A stretch of 64,000 bases of DNA from Sphaerobacter thermophilus DSM 20745 (GTDB taxonomy: Bacteria > Chloroflexota > Chloroflexia > Thermomicrobiales > Thermomicrobiaceae), in contig NC_013523.1 in NCBI RefSeq assembly GCF_000024985.1, positions 434,001 to 498,000 of the forward strand. Direction: 5' to 3'. The first letter of the stretch is position 1, and the number at the start of each line of letters is the position of its first letter. The notes under the pieces were generated by a model, which did no database searches, was not told where the DNA came from, and saw nothing but the letters and a program-made list of their open reading frames with translations. The position numbers were made by a program, and so were the translations under genes. Shown here piece after piece: positions 15,962-24,903 of this stretch.

Positions 15962-17578
15962 TCACAGCCGCGGACGGAGCGAGATGTGGGTGAGGATGTC
16001 GTCGAGCACCTGTGCCGATGGGCGGTTGGTGTCGAGCGTGAGCTGCGGCACGTTCTCCAACGGGGCGAGCACGTCACCGTAGCGCCGGCGCTGCTCCTGG
16101 TAGACCGCCCAGTCGGCCTCGCTCGGGTCGGCCATCAGGCCACTGCGGCGCGCGAGGCGCTCCTCCACCACCGCGGGCGGAGCCTGGCATTCGATCAGGA
16201 GCAGATCGACACCCAGTTCGGCGGCCATATCGCGGGCCGCCTCCCGCCATGACGGGTCGAGGAAGGTCGCATCCAGCACTGCCGAGCGCCCGGCGGTCAG
16301 CGCGACGCGTGCCCGATCCAGCAGTTCCTGGTACGTGCGCGCGGTCAAGCTCGGCTCGTAGATGCCCGTCCCGTACGGGACCGGCTCGTGGCTCTCCACG
16401 GGCCGCCCGGCGATCTCCTTGCGCACCACATCCGACGACGACAGCGACGCCCCGAGCGCCCGCGCCAGCCGGTAGGCGATGACGCTCTTGCCGGTGCCGG
16501 ACAGCCCGCCCACCAGGAACAACGTCGGGCGCTCCGGCTCCACGAGGTACGAGGTCGCCAGGTCGATGTAGCGCTCTGCCTCCGACTTCACGGCGACGTA
16601 CTCAGGCAGCTCGGGCGCGATCTCGTCCAGCCGGAAACAGGCCACTTTGTTGCGCACATGCGCCCGGTACACCGAGAAGAAGTGCACCAGGAGCGGCAGG
16701 TCGTCATCGCCCAGCCGCTCGGCCAGCATGTTCACCAGCGACCGGGACAGATCTGGGCGCCCGTGGTAGTCCAGGTCCATCGCCAGGAACGCGATGTCCA
16801 CGGCGATATCTCCGCAGCGCAAGCGGGGGTTGAACTCGACGCAGTCGATGATCTGCAGTTCCTCCGGGCGCAGCCCCTGGACGCAGATGTGCGCCAGATG
16901 GAGGTCACCGTGCCCCTCGCGGATCCGGCCCGCCGCGATGCGCTGCTGGAACAGTTCCGCGTGCTCCGCGAAGAAGCGCGCCGACATCTCGTCGATGAGC
17001 CGGTGCTGCACCGGCGCGATGATGGTGCCGACGTATGGCTGGGTCTGTTCCACGTTCTCTCGGATGCTGAAGTGCGCCGCCTCGGCCGTGCCCCACTCGT
17101 CCACGCCGGGCCCGGTCGCCGCCTCCCGATAGAACGCGGCGAGCCGGTCGGCCAGGGCAGGGAAGACCCGCTCGTCGACCGTGCCGGTGGTGATGAGATA
17201 GTTCAGCATCTGGTTGTCCGGGAGCCGGTTCATCTTGACGGCATACTCGACCTCCGGACCGTCTCCAAAGAGCTGGAGCCGCCCCCCGACCTCCACGACC
17301 GGGACGACGTCCAGATAGACCCCCTGGCTGAGGCGTCGGTTCAGACGGATCTCTTCGTGGCAGAAGTGGCGACGCCGCTCCAGCGTGCTGAAGTCGAGGA
17401 AGCCGAAGTCGACCGGCTTCTTGATCTTGTAGACGAGGTCGTCGGCGAGGAACACGATGGAGGCGTGCGTCTCCTCGATCGCGATCTCCGTGACCGGGTG
17501 CGGGTAGGCTTCAGTCCGGCTCAGATCGGCGATGATCCGTGCCATGTGCTCACGCGCGGCTGTTTCCTGGTCTACCAT
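15962..17578 (-). CDS. APH-like phosphotransferase fused to a P-loop kinase
   Basis: A two-domain protein of 538 residues. The N-terminal part (about 20-350) has an aminoglycoside-phosphotransferase-like fold: KIKKPVDFGFLDFSTLERR, the Brenner-type loop HGDLHLAHI and IIDCVEFN. The C-terminal part (about 355-530) is a P-loop kinase with Walker A GLSGTGKS and a later DATFLDP, resembling zeta-toxin/gluconate-kinase-like domains. Databases call such proteins bifunctional aminoglycoside phosphotransferase/ATP-binding protein, but drug resistance is not established and the substrate is unknown. The asparagine usual in APH loops is replaced by His. It stands alone between repeats. Confidence 0.85.
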   Translation of the reverse strand: MVDQETAAREHMARIIADLSRTEAYPHPVTEIAIEETHASIVFLADDLVYKIKKPVDFGFLDFSTLERRRHFCHEEIRLNRRLSQGVYLDVVPVVEVGGRLQLFGDGPEVEYAVKMNRLPDNQMLNYLITTGTVDERVFPALADRLAAFYREAATGPGVDEWGTAEAAHFSIRENVEQTQPYVGTIIAPVQHRLIDEMSARFFAEHAELFQQRIAAGRIREGHGDLHLAHICVQGLRPEELQIIDCVEFNPRLRCGDIAVDIAFLAMDLDYHGRPDLSRSLVNMLAERLGDDDLPLLVHFFSVYRAHVRNKVACFRLDEIAPELPEYVAVKSEAERYIDLATSYLVEPERPTLFLVGGLSGTGKSVIAYRLARALGASLSSSDVVRKEIAGRPVESHEPVPYGTGIYEPSLTARTYQELLDRARVALTAGRSAVLDATFLDPSWREAARDMAAELGVDLLLIECQAPPAVVEERLARRSGLMADPSEADWAVYQEQRRRYGDVLAPLENVPQLTLDTNRPSAQVLDDILTHISLRPRL

Positions 17579-17716
17579 CGCCCCTCCTCAGCGGCAGACG
17601 TGGATACCGACGCCCCTCCGGCTCGCCAAGAGCGTACGGTCCCGGGCGGCTTCTGACAAGGACCGCAAGGCGTGGGCAATGGGGGTGGGGGAAGCGGTTT
17701 CTCCTCACCCCCCGGT

Positions 17717-17741
17717 CCCCTCTCCCACGAGGGGAGAGGGG
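17717..17741. repeat. CCCTCTCCC-family palindrome
   Basis: Arms CCCCTCTCCC (17717-17726) and GGGAGAGGGG (17732-17741) flank a 5-nt loop, preceded by the usual CCTCACCCCC tract. It lies between the start of the APH fusion gene and the end of the M42 peptidase gene. Confidence 0.8.
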
Positions 17742-17766
17742 GGCTGCCTCTACTCGGACGGGTTGA

Positions 17767-18825
17767 CTAGACCCGCGAGAAGTCGGGGTTCGGGCCGAGC
17801 GCGCGGACGAAAGCGGCGATGAGGCGCACGGTGGCGTCCAGGTCGTCCAGGCTGATCAGCTCATTGGGCGAGTGCATGTAGCGGTTCGGGACGGAGACGA
17901 GCCCGGTCGGGATGCCGGCGCGCGCCGGAGCGAACGCATCGGCGTCGGTAAAGGTATTGCGCGGCAGGGCCTCGACTGCGAAGGTGATTCCCTCGGACTG
18001 CGCCGCAGCGGCGAGGCGCTCGTAGACGAGCGGGTGAATTGCGGAGCCGCGTCCCAGCACCGGCCCACCGCCGATCTTGACATCCCCGCCACCGCGCTTG
18101 TCGGAGTCGGGGTGATCGGTGGCATGGGTCACGTCGATGACGATCGCCACGGTCGGATCGAGGGAGAAGGCGCTGGTCCGCGCGCCGAGGAAGGTGATTT
18201 CTTCCTGTGTCGCGGCCACGGCGTAAATGTCGGCGGGCGGCCGGTCGTTGGCGAGAGCGCGGAGTGTTTCCAGCGCCACCCAGGCGCCCATGCGGTTGTC
18301 GATACCCCGGCCGACGAGCCGGTTGTTCGCCAGTTCCAGCGGCGGCTGCTCGATGACGACCGGGTCGCCGGGCTGGACACGTTCCCGTGCCTCGGCGCCG
18401 TTGCGCGCGCCGATGTCGATCCAGAGGTCCTTGATCTTGCTCGCCTTGTCCCGCTCATCCGGGGTCAGGAGGTGCGCCGGGCGCCGGCCGATGACGCCGG
18501 GCACCGGGCCATTCCGGCCCATGACGCGCACGCGCTGCCCGGTCAGGATCTGGTCGTCCCAGCCGCCGATCGGCCGAAACCAGAGGTAGCCGTCGTCGTC
18601 GACGTGAGTGACCATCAAACCGATCTCGTCGATGTGGCCCTCGATGACGACGACCGGCCCCTCACCGCGCAGGCGGGCGTAGCTGTTGCCGTTGACGTCG
18701 ACCCGCACCTCGTCGGCGAAGGTCTCCGCCTCGGCGCGCCAGCGGCGCGCGGCCGGTTCCTCGAAGCCGGACGGGCTGGCCGTGTCGAGGAGATCCAAGA
18801 GAAACCGCTTGCTCTGCTCGTTCAA
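17767..18825 (-). CDS. M42 family metallopeptidase
   Basis: A cytoplasmic di-metal aminopeptidase of about 352 residues, the usual M42 length, probably a dodecameric shell enzyme trimming peptides. Metal and catalytic motifs are visible in order: GHIDEIGLM, GRGIDNRMG, ATQEEITFLGA, VIDVTH and YMHSPNE. I place the start at TTG 18825 because AGGAAGG lies eight bases upstream; an in-frame TTG at 18846 precedes that site and is unlikely. The preferred residue (acidic, aromatic or broad) cannot be told. It is flanked by repeats and appears monocistronic. Confidence 0.9.
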   Translation of the reverse strand: MNEQSKRFLLDLLDTASPSGFEEPAARRWRAEAETFADEVRVDVNGNSYARLRGEGPVVVIEGHIDEIGLMVTHVDDDGYLWFRPIGGWDDQILTGQRVRVMGRNGPVPGVIGRRPAHLLTPDERDKASKIKDLWIDIGARNGAEARERVQPGDPVVIEQPPLELANNRLVGRGIDNRMGAWVALETLRALANDRPPADIYAVAATQEEITFLGARTSAFSLDPTVAIVIDVTHATDHPDSDKRGGGDVKIGGGPVLGRGSAIHPLVYERLAAAAQSEGITFAVEALPRNTFTDADAFAPARAGIPTGLVSVPNRYMHSPNELISLDDLDATVRLIAAFVRALGPNPDFSRV

Positions 18826-18885
18826 GCTTTGATCCTTCCTCCGCAATAACGATCGCCACGCTCGGTGCCCTGGTCACCCTTGGCC

Positions 18886-18943
18886 GTCATCCTGAGCGGA
18901 ACTGGGGGCGGCGGGAGCGGCAGGCGGCTCCGCTCAGGATGAC
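18886..18943. repeat. Inverted repeat of the GTCATCCTGAGCG family
   Basis: Arms GTCATCCTGAGCGGA (18886-18900) and its perfect complement (18929-18943) enclose a G-rich 28-base loop. It lies between the M42 gene start and the 3' end of the dehydrogenase gene, both on the minus strand. Confidence 0.8.
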
Positions 18944-19002
18944 AGGGATGGCGGGGGGATGCACCGCGGCAACATCACTGTCTCATGACTGTTGCCGCCC
19001 GC

Positions 19003-19959
19003 TCAGTTTACCTGGCAGTGAGCCGGTTCCCCGTTGAGCACATTGGCCACGTTGGTCAGTGCCAGGTAGAACGCGCGCTCGGACGCGTCGTGCGTCGAGC
19101 CACCGATGTGCGGCGTCAGGATGACGTTGTCGAACTCGACGTACGGGTTGTTCGGGTGCGGCTCGACCTCGAAGACGTCGAGCCCGGCACCGGCGATGCG
19201 CCCGGCGTGGAGGGCGTCGACCAGCGCCGACTCCTTCACCACCGGCCCGCGCGAGGTGTTGATCAGGTAGGCGGTCGGCTTCATGAGCGCCAGGGCCCGC
19301 TCGTCGATCAGATGGCGGGTTTGCGGTGTCAGCGGGACGTGGAGGGAGACGAAGTCCGACTCGCGCAGCAGACGCTCGAGGGGAACGTAGCTGATCCCGT
19401 GCTCGTTGGCGAAGGTCATGTCCCAGACGATGTCGGTGGCGAGCACGCGCATGCCGAAGGCGCGGCCAAGCAGCGCGGTGCTTCGCCCGACCCGGCCGAG
19501 TCCGACGATGCCGAGGGTCTTGTCCCACAACTCCGGACCGAAGGGGACGGGGCCCCAGCCACCGTTGCGGATCTGGCGGTCGAGCGTGTAGATGCTGCGC
19601 GAGAGGCCGATCATCATGCCGAAGGCCAGCTCGGCGACGGAGTGGTTGTTGCAGCCGTGGCAGTTGCAGACCGCGATGCCACGGCGGGTAGCCTCTTCGA
19701 CGTCGATGTGGTCGAAGCCGACGCCGGCCGCGCTGATGACCTTGAGCCGGTTGGCGTGGGACAGGACGCGTGCGGTGATCGGCTCCAGGCCGGTGATGAG
19801 CCCGTCCACGTCCCGGACCAGCTCGCAGAGGTGATCCTCCGTCACCGGGTAGACCACCTCGCGCTCGACCAGGCGGCAGCCGCGTTGTTCGAGGAACTCG
19901 GCGGCGACGTCGGCGCGACCGCGGAACTTGCTCGTCAGGATCAGCACATCCTTGCCCAT
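19003..19959 (-). CDS. D-isomer specific 2-hydroxyacid dehydrogenase (phosphoglycerate dehydrogenase-like)
   Basis: A 318-residue NAD-dependent dehydrogenase. The Rossmann motif GIVGLGRVGRSTALLGRAFG is in the middle, followed by the catalytic Arg in INTSRGPVV, the Glu in LDVFEVEP and the His in TPHIGGST. It lacks the C-terminal ACT domain of long SerA enzymes, so it could be a short phosphoglycerate dehydrogenase, hydroxypyruvate reductase or related enzyme. The ATG at 19959 follows GGAGGG; the frame extends upstream to 20154 without protein character. It is divergent from the YggT gene. Confidence 0.9.
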   Translation of the reverse strand: MGKDVLILTSKFRGRADVAAEFLEQRGCRLVEREVVYPVTEDHLCELVRDVDGLITGLEPITARVLSHANRLKVISAAGVGFDHIDVEEATRRGIAVCNCHGCNNHSVAELAFGMMIGLSRSIYTLDRQIRNGGWGPVPFGPELWDKTLGIVGLGRVGRSTALLGRAFGMRVLATDIVWDMTFANEHGISYVPLERLLRESDFVSLHVPLTPQTRHLIDERALALMKPTAYLINTSRGPVVKESALVDALHAGRIAGAGLDVFEVEPHPNNPYVEFDNVILTPHIGGSTHDASERAFYLALTNVANVLNGEPAHCQVN

Positions 19960-20147
19960 CCTGTCGTCCCTCCAGATTAGTGCGAACCCGTGAGCGGGAT
20001 TGTAGCGCGGGTGTGCCGATCGCGCGCGCTGGTCGGGGTTTTCCGCGCATTGACACCGATTCGGCCGCGTGTTAACGTTGCGGTGAGCGGCCATCCGGGC
20101 CGCTTGCATGCAATCCATGCCCGCGGCCGCGGGCGGAGGCGCTGAGC

Positions 20148-20405
20148 GTGGCACTCATCTTCAATATCCTGATGACCTTCCTGACGGTCATGCAGTTCGC
20201 CATCATCGCGCGGGCGCTGCTGTCCTGGTTCGATCGCGGGATGCGCAGCCCGGTCGCGCAGATCCTGGTGCAGATCACCGAGCCGATCATGGCGCCGATC
20301 CGGCGGGTGTTGCCGACGGCCGGGTTCATTGACTTCTCGCCGATTGTGGCGATCCTGTTGATCTGGGTCCTGCGTCAGATGCTCGTGGTGGCGGTGGCCG
20401 GGTAG
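20148..20405 (+). CDS. YggT family membrane protein
   Basis: An 85-residue protein with two hydrophobic segments (about 3-25 and 62-82) and the family motif ARALLSWFDRGMRSPVAQIL followed by ITEPIMAPIRRVLP. YggT proteins are small inner-membrane proteins linked to cell division loci and osmotic or ion stress, with no settled function. The GTG at 20148 follows GGAGG. A strong terminator lies 30 bases downstream, so it is probably a single-gene unit. Confidence 0.9.
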   Translation: MALIFNILMTFLTVMQFAIIARALLSWFDRGMRSPVAQILVQITEPIMAPIRRVLPTAGFIDFSPIVAILLIWVLRQMLVVAVAG

Positions 20406-20435
20406 GATTGCGGACAACCACCAGACGGACATGGC

Positions 20436-20472
20436 GAGCGGCGGGGGATTCCCCCGCCGCTCTTCTTGTGTT
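20436..20472 (+). terminator. Rho-independent terminator of the YggT gene
   Basis: A perfect 12-bp stem (GAGCGGCGGGGG at 20436-20447 and its complement at 20451-20462) closes on an ATT loop and is followed by TTCTTGTGTT. Confidence 0.85.
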
Positions 20473-20508
20473 GTCCCAGTCCTGCGTGCGGTGCCGATCG
20501 ACCGTCGG

Positions 20509-21120
20509 TCACGGAGTGTCGGTGTAGGGATCAAGCGGAGCCGGAGCGGGCTGGCGTGGTGCTGGACCACGGGACAGCAGGAAGACCTCCAGCAACATCA
20601 GGATGAGCGCGAGCAACGCGGCGTTCACCGCGGTGAGGACGTCCAGCAGCGAGAGGAGCAGGCAGCCGACGATGAACATGGCGACCAGATACCCCTCGCG
20701 CCGGGCGCGGACGAAGTCGTAGCGCTGGCTGCGACGGGTAAGCAGGCGCAGGCCGACGGCGTAGGAGACGAGCGTGAAGATGGTCGCCAGCGACATCGTC
20801 AGCGGGACCAGGAACAGCAGCAGGACCGCCCGCGATGGCCGCTCGCCCGGGTGGACGAAGGTCACGACGTAGGCCAGGGTGGACCAGCCGACGATCGCCT
20901 CCAGGTCGTAGAGCGGGATGCGGAGCAGGCGCCCGATCGGGAGGAACGTGAGGGTCGGGGCCAGCACGAACGCGCCGTAGGCCATGAGGCGCCGTCCGGC
21001 CCAGAAGTCGTGCTCTGCGCCGACGTCGGCCACGACGATGCAGTAGTAGACCGCTCCCCAGGCGGCTATCGCCGCCGCAATCAGGAAGAGGGCGGGGATC
21101 ACACGGGTGAAGAACCGCAC
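20509..21120 (-). CDS. Integral membrane protein of unknown function
   Basis: About 203 residues with six likely membrane helices and short loops. The last helices (LVAMFIVGCLLLSLLDVLTA, then a long Leu-rich helix) are followed by a Pro-rich C-terminal tail. I prefer the GTG at 21120, which has GGAG upstream and starts just before the first helix; the frame reaches 21240 but that extension is Arg/Trp-rich. I do not recognise a family. It converges on YggT and is divergent from the DUF951 gene. Confidence 0.65.
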   Translation of the reverse strand: MRFFTRVIPALFLIAAAIAAWGAVYYCIVVADVGAEHDFWAGRRLMAYGAFVLAPTLTFLPIGRLLRIPLYDLEAIVGWSTLAYVVTFVHPGERPSRAVLLLFLVPLTMSLATIFTLVSYAVGLRLLTRRSQRYDFVRARREGYLVAMFIVGCLLLSLLDVLTAVNAALLALILMLLEVFLLSRGPAPRQPAPAPLDPYTDTP

Positions 21121-21365
21121 CGTGCCATCTCCGTCGAGCCTGTCACGAAGCGCGGGTCCAGCCCACCAGCCGCGGCCAGTGTACCAGCGATTTCTCCGGG
21201 CGAGCCAGGGGCGTGCGCCGCGTGCACTATAATTCGCCACAGGCCGATGTGGCCTGCCCGGACGGTACCCGATGAGCCCGCGCCGAGGTGGGTTCTGGGT
21301 CCCGTCCGAGTCCTGGCAGCGGCACCGTGGATCGAGTTCGCACTGTGGTCATTCATGGAGGGGCG

Positions 21366-21584
21366 ATGCCGCTGGAACTCTACCTGAACGACGTCGTCCG
21401 CCTGCGCAAGCCGCACCCCTGCGGGTCGAGCGAGTGGACCGTGGTGCGCCTCGGCGCCGACATCGGCCTGCGCTGCCACGGCTGCGGTCACCGGGTCCTC
21501 CTGCCCCGCCGCACGCTCGAGAAGCGCCTGAAGACCTTCGTCAGCCGCGGGCCGGACTACCCCGGCGACACCGAACAAGGCTAG
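21366..21584 (+). CDS. DUF951 family protein
   Basis: A 72-residue protein with the DUF951 pattern: [20 protein letters not shown], then [19 protein letters not shown]. The CxxC pair and the Cys in KPHPCG suggest a zinc site. Function is unknown, though the family is widespread in Firmicutes and Chloroflexota. The ATG at 21366 has GGAGGGG just upstream. A TATAAT -10 element lies at 21228-21233. The MFS transporter starts 9 bases after its stop, so the two form an operon. Confidence 0.9.
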   Translation: MPLELYLNDVVRLRKPHPCGSSEWTVVRLGADIGLRCHGCGHRVLLPRRTLEKRLKTFVSRGPDYPGDTEQG

Positions 21585-21592
21585 TTCGGGGT

Positions 21593-22924
21593 ATGCACGA
21601 GCCGGCGGTGGCGGAACACACTCGGCCGCGCGGCCGCCTGCTCGACGTCCTGCGGAACCGGCCCTTCCTCCGGCTCTGGCTCGTCCAGGCGCTCTCCCAG
21701 ACCGGCCAGAACATGGTGAACTTCGCCGTGCTGATCCTGGTCGCGGGCATCGTGCAGCAGCACCAGATCAGCCAGGCGAACACAGCCGTCGGCATCGCCG
21801 TGCTCAGCTTCAGCGTGCCCGCCATCCTCTTCGCGCCGGTCGCCGGGGTGGTGGTGGAGCGCGCGCGGAAGCGCACCGTCTTGATCGTCACGAACGCGCT
21901 GCGCGGGCTGGCGGTAGTCGGCTTCGTGCTGATCGGCGACGACTGGCGGGCGCTGCTGGCGCTCTCGACGGTTTACGCCATCACCTTTATCTCCGGCACG
22001 GTCGGGCAGTTCTTCGGTCCGGCGCTCGGGGCGGCGATCCCGGAGGTTGTGCCCGCCAAAGACACCGTACACGCCAACGCGCTCTTCAACCTGACCTTCA
22101 CCGCCTCGCAGCTCGCGGGGTTCGCCGCGCTCGGCCCGCTGCTGATCAAGCTGGTCGGGCTGGATCAGGTGTTGGTCGGGATCATCGGCATCTTCGCCAT
22201 CTGTGCGGTGTTGAGCGTGACGATCCCGAACAGGCCGCCCGCGGCACGGCGGTCGACGGAGGAGTCCCCGTTCCGGCGGATCGTGCACGACGTGCAGGAG
22301 GGGGTGCTGGTCATCGTCCAGACCCCGGTCCTGCTGAAGGCGATCGGCTACCTGTCGCTGGCAACGGCCTCCTACCTGATGGTGGCGGTGCTGGGGCCGG
22401 AGTTCATCTCCGGCGTGCTCGGGCTGCCGCAGCAGGACTTCGCCTTCATCATCGCGCCCGCCGGGCTGGGCGTGCTCGTTGGTGTGCTGGCGGTCGGCCG
22501 CATCGCCGGCCGGCTCGGGCCGGAGCGGACGATTGACTGGGGCGTGACGGCCGCCGGGATCCTCCTGGTGCTCCTGGGATTGCTGGCGTCGATCGATCGC
22601 ATCTTCCGGCCTGGCGCGACGTCGGTGGCGCTTGCCACCATCGTCGTGGCCGGGATGCTGGCTGCGCTCCTCGGAGTGGCGAACGCCTTCATCCTGGCGC
22701 CGAGTCAGTCGCTCCTGCAATCCGCCTCGCCGCCGCACGTCCGGGCGCGGGTCTACGGGGCCTTCTTCACCGTGTCGAACGCGGTAGCGTTCATCCCCAT
22801 CATCTTCGCCGGTGCGCTCGCCGACCTCTTCGGGGTGGCCAAGGTGCTCGTCGCCATCGGCGCAATTCTGGCCGCAGCGGGCCTGGTGCAGCTCCTTCGT
22901 CTGCCGAAGAGTGGGCGGTCGTGA
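21593..22924 (+). CDS. MFS transporter (EntS-like)
   Basis: A major facilitator protein of 443 residues with about 12 membrane segments. The N-terminal RNRPFLRLWLVQALSQTGQN and the cytoplasmic-loop motif RARKRTVLI match the MFS_3/EntS-type exporter group. Substrate unknown; siderophore or drug export are typical for the group. The ATG at 21593 was chosen because the frame upstream overlaps DUF951 and is not protein-like. Its stop codon overlaps a heptamer repeat. Confidence 0.87.
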   Translation: MHEPAVAEHTRPRGRLLDVLRNRPFLRLWLVQALSQTGQNMVNFAVLILVAGIVQQHQISQANTAVGIAVLSFSVPAILFAPVAGVVVERARKRTVLIVTNALRGLAVVGFVLIGDDWRALLALSTVYAITFISGTVGQFFGPALGAAIPEVVPAKDTVHANALFNLTFTASQLAGFAALGPLLIKLVGLDQVLVGIIGIFAICAVLSVTIPNRPPAARRSTEESPFRRIVHDVQEGVLVIVQTPVLLKAIGYLSLATASYLMVAVLGPEFISGVLGLPQQDFAFIIAPAGLGVLVGVLAVGRIAGRLGPERTIDWGVTAAGILLVLLGLLASIDRIFRPGATSVALATIVVAGMLAALLGVANAFILAPSQSLLQSASPPHVRARVYGAFFTVSNAVAFIPIIFAGALADLFGVAKVLVAIGAILAAAGLVQLLRLPKSGRS

Positions 22925-23043
22925 TGCGTGATGCGTGTTCCGTGTTGCGTATTGCGTATCTCTCCCCTCGCACCTGGTGAGCACCGCTCGAGAGGGGACG
23001 GGGGTGACGGGGATGCATGACGCATGACGTATGACGCATGACC
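22923..23043. repeat. Inverted heptamer arrays flanking an imperfect palindrome
   Basis: Five heptamers resembling GATGCGT run from 22923 to 22957. A second set in the opposite orientation (CATGACG type, four units) runs from 23016 to 23043. Between them lies a degenerate copy of the CCCTCTCCC palindrome. The block fills the gap between the convergent MFS and dnaG genes. Confidence 0.75.
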
Positions 23044-23047
23044 CGTA

Positions 23048-24895
23048 CTACCCCGTATCACGCACATCCCGGAAGTACGGGCTCCGGTCAGGGTAGAACT
23101 CGGGGAAGCGGGACTTGAGGGTCTCGATGAGGCCGATAATGTGGCGCAGGGCTTCGCGATCGCCCGCGCGCTCGGCCTCGTGGATCTCGGCCTGGAGTTG
23201 GGCCATGCGAAAGTCGAAGCGCTCGCGGCGTAGGCGGCGGATCACCTCGTCGAACTCGATGCGGATCTGTCCCGGGTAGACCGGCGGGCGCTCGGCCATT
23301 AACTCACGCAGGGCCTCGACGTGCTCCCGCAGTTCCTCCGGCGGGTCGGCGACGACGGCCGCGGCCTGCTCTGGAGTGACACCGGTCAGCAGCCGCAACA
23401 GGGCGCGGTGGCGGGTGTCGAGCAGGTCCTCTTCGGGCACCTGCGGGATCAGCGGCGCCACGATCTCCGGGTAGGTCACGACCAGCGCCAGGAGGTGCTC
23501 CTCCGGCGAGGCGATCGGCCGGCGGGGCCGGTAGGCGTCCTCGCGACGGATACGGCGGGAGGTCGCGGGCCGCGCGCGTAGGATCACGTGCTCGGGAAGA
23601 CCGAGTCGACGGGATACCTCCGCCACATAGTGCGCCCGGACCACCTCGTCGCCGATCTCGCGCACCACCGGCCCGATCCGGTCCACCAGCTCCGACTTCT
23701 CACGCGGGTCGGTCGGCGGAGTGTCGCCGATGACGGCGTCGATGTAGAAGTCGAGCAGCGGCTTCGCCTCGGCCACTGCCGCGCGCCAGGCGTCGGGGTC
23801 GCGACGGATCAGGTCGTCGGGATCCTGGCCTTCCGGCAGGGGAGCGATGCGGATGTCGGCCTTGAGCGTGCGCTCGAAGCGCACCAGACCACGGGCATCG
23901 AGCACCGGCCGGTCGGCTTCCCCGAGGGACTCGCGCAGCACGTCGAGCCCGCGTAGCGTGGCCATCTGCCCGGCGGCGTCGGCGTCGAGCGCGAGGATGA
24001 TGCGATCGACCCCGCGGCGGATCTGCTTGACCTGCTCCTCGGTCAGGGCGGTGCCCATCGAGGCGACGACGTTCTCGAAGCCGTGCTGGTGAGCCGCGAT
24101 GGCGTCCATGTAGCCCTCGACCACGACGACCTCGTGAGTACGCCGGATGGCGTCCTGAGCCAGGTCGAGGGCATAGAGGATCTTGCCCTTGTCGAAGATC
24201 GCAGTCTGCGCCGTGTTCAGGTACTTCGGCTGGGCATCCCCGAGCGCCCGGCCGCCGAAGCCGACGACGCGGCCCTCACGGTCACGGATGGGGAACATCA
24301 GCCGGTTGCGGAAGCGGTCGTAGGCGCCGCCATCGTCGCGCTGGGTCGCGAGCCCGGCGGCGACCACTTCCTCCTGTGTCGCGCCGCGCTTCAGCATCCA
24401 GGTGAGCAGCGCGTCCCATCGGTCGGGGGCGAAGCCGAGCTGGAAGCGCTCGGCGGTGGCGCGATCGACTCCGCGGCGCTCCAGCAGTTCCCGCCCCGGG
24501 GCGCCGTGCGGGCTGTTCCAGAGGACCCAGGCATAGAAGGACGCGGCGCGCGCGTTCAGCTCATAGAGCCGCGCGTGGCGCTCGACCACCTCCGGTGGCG
24601 GGGGCGCCGCCTGCTCCAGCGTGACGCCGGCCCGCTGGGCGAGTGTTTGCAGCGCCTCCCGGAAGTCCACCCGCTCGAACTGCATCACGAAGTTGAAGAC
24701 ATCGCCGCCGACGCCGCAGCCGAAGCAGTGGAAGGTCTGCGTCTCGGGGAAGACGATGAACGAGGGCGTCTTCTCCTGGTGGAAGGGGCAGAGGCCCTTG
24801 AAGTTGCGGCCTGCTTTGCGGAGCGTGACGTGCTGACCGATCACCTCGACGATGTCGGTCCGCTCGCGCACCTGATCGACGGCGTCTCCGTGCAT
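23048..24895 (-). CDS. dnaG: DNA primase
   Basis: DnaG makes RNA primers at the replication fork. The 615-residue protein starts at the ATG at 24895. The zinc-ribbon domain has Cys36, His39, Cys57 and Cys60 (LCPFHQEKTPSF, then HCFGCG). The catalytic TOPRIM core follows, with VVVEGYMDAIAAHQHG and ILALDADAAGQ, and then a helicase-binding C-terminal domain. Frames upstream to 25078 overlap dgt and are not used. It begins 8 bases after the dgt stop, so it is probably the second gene of a dgt-dnaG operon. In many bacteria dnaG is followed by rpoD; that is not the case here. Confidence 0.96.
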   Translation of the reverse strand: MHGDAVDQVRERTDIVEVIGQHVTLRKAGRNFKGLCPFHQEKTPSFIVFPETQTFHCFGCGVGGDVFNFVMQFERVDFREALQTLAQRAGVTLEQAAPPPPEVVERHARLYELNARAASFYAWVLWNSPHGAPGRELLERRGVDRATAERFQLGFAPDRWDALLTWMLKRGATQEEVVAAGLATQRDDGGAYDRFRNRLMFPIRDREGRVVGFGGRALGDAQPKYLNTAQTAIFDKGKILYALDLAQDAIRRTHEVVVVEGYMDAIAAHQHGFENVVASMGTALTEEQVKQIRRGVDRIILALDADAAGQMATLRGLDVLRESLGEADRPVLDARGLVRFERTLKADIRIAPLPEGQDPDDLIRRDPDAWRAAVAEAKPLLDFYIDAVIGDTPPTDPREKSELVDRIGPVVREIGDEVVRAHYVAEVSRRLGLPEHVILRARPATSRRIRREDAYRPRRPIASPEEHLLALVVTYPEIVAPLIPQVPEEDLLDTRHRALLRLLTGVTPEQAAAVVADPPEELREHVEALRELMAERPPVYPGQIRIEFDEVIRRLRRERFDFRMAQLQAEIHEAERAGDREALRHIIGLIETLKSRFPEFYPDRSPYFRDVRDTG

Positions 24896-24903
24896 CGCCT
24901 GCC

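Noticed and set aside
15962-17578. Dedicated aminoglycoside resistance gene
   Set aside because: The APH-like loop is variant and the protein is a fusion of a family with no established drug substrate.
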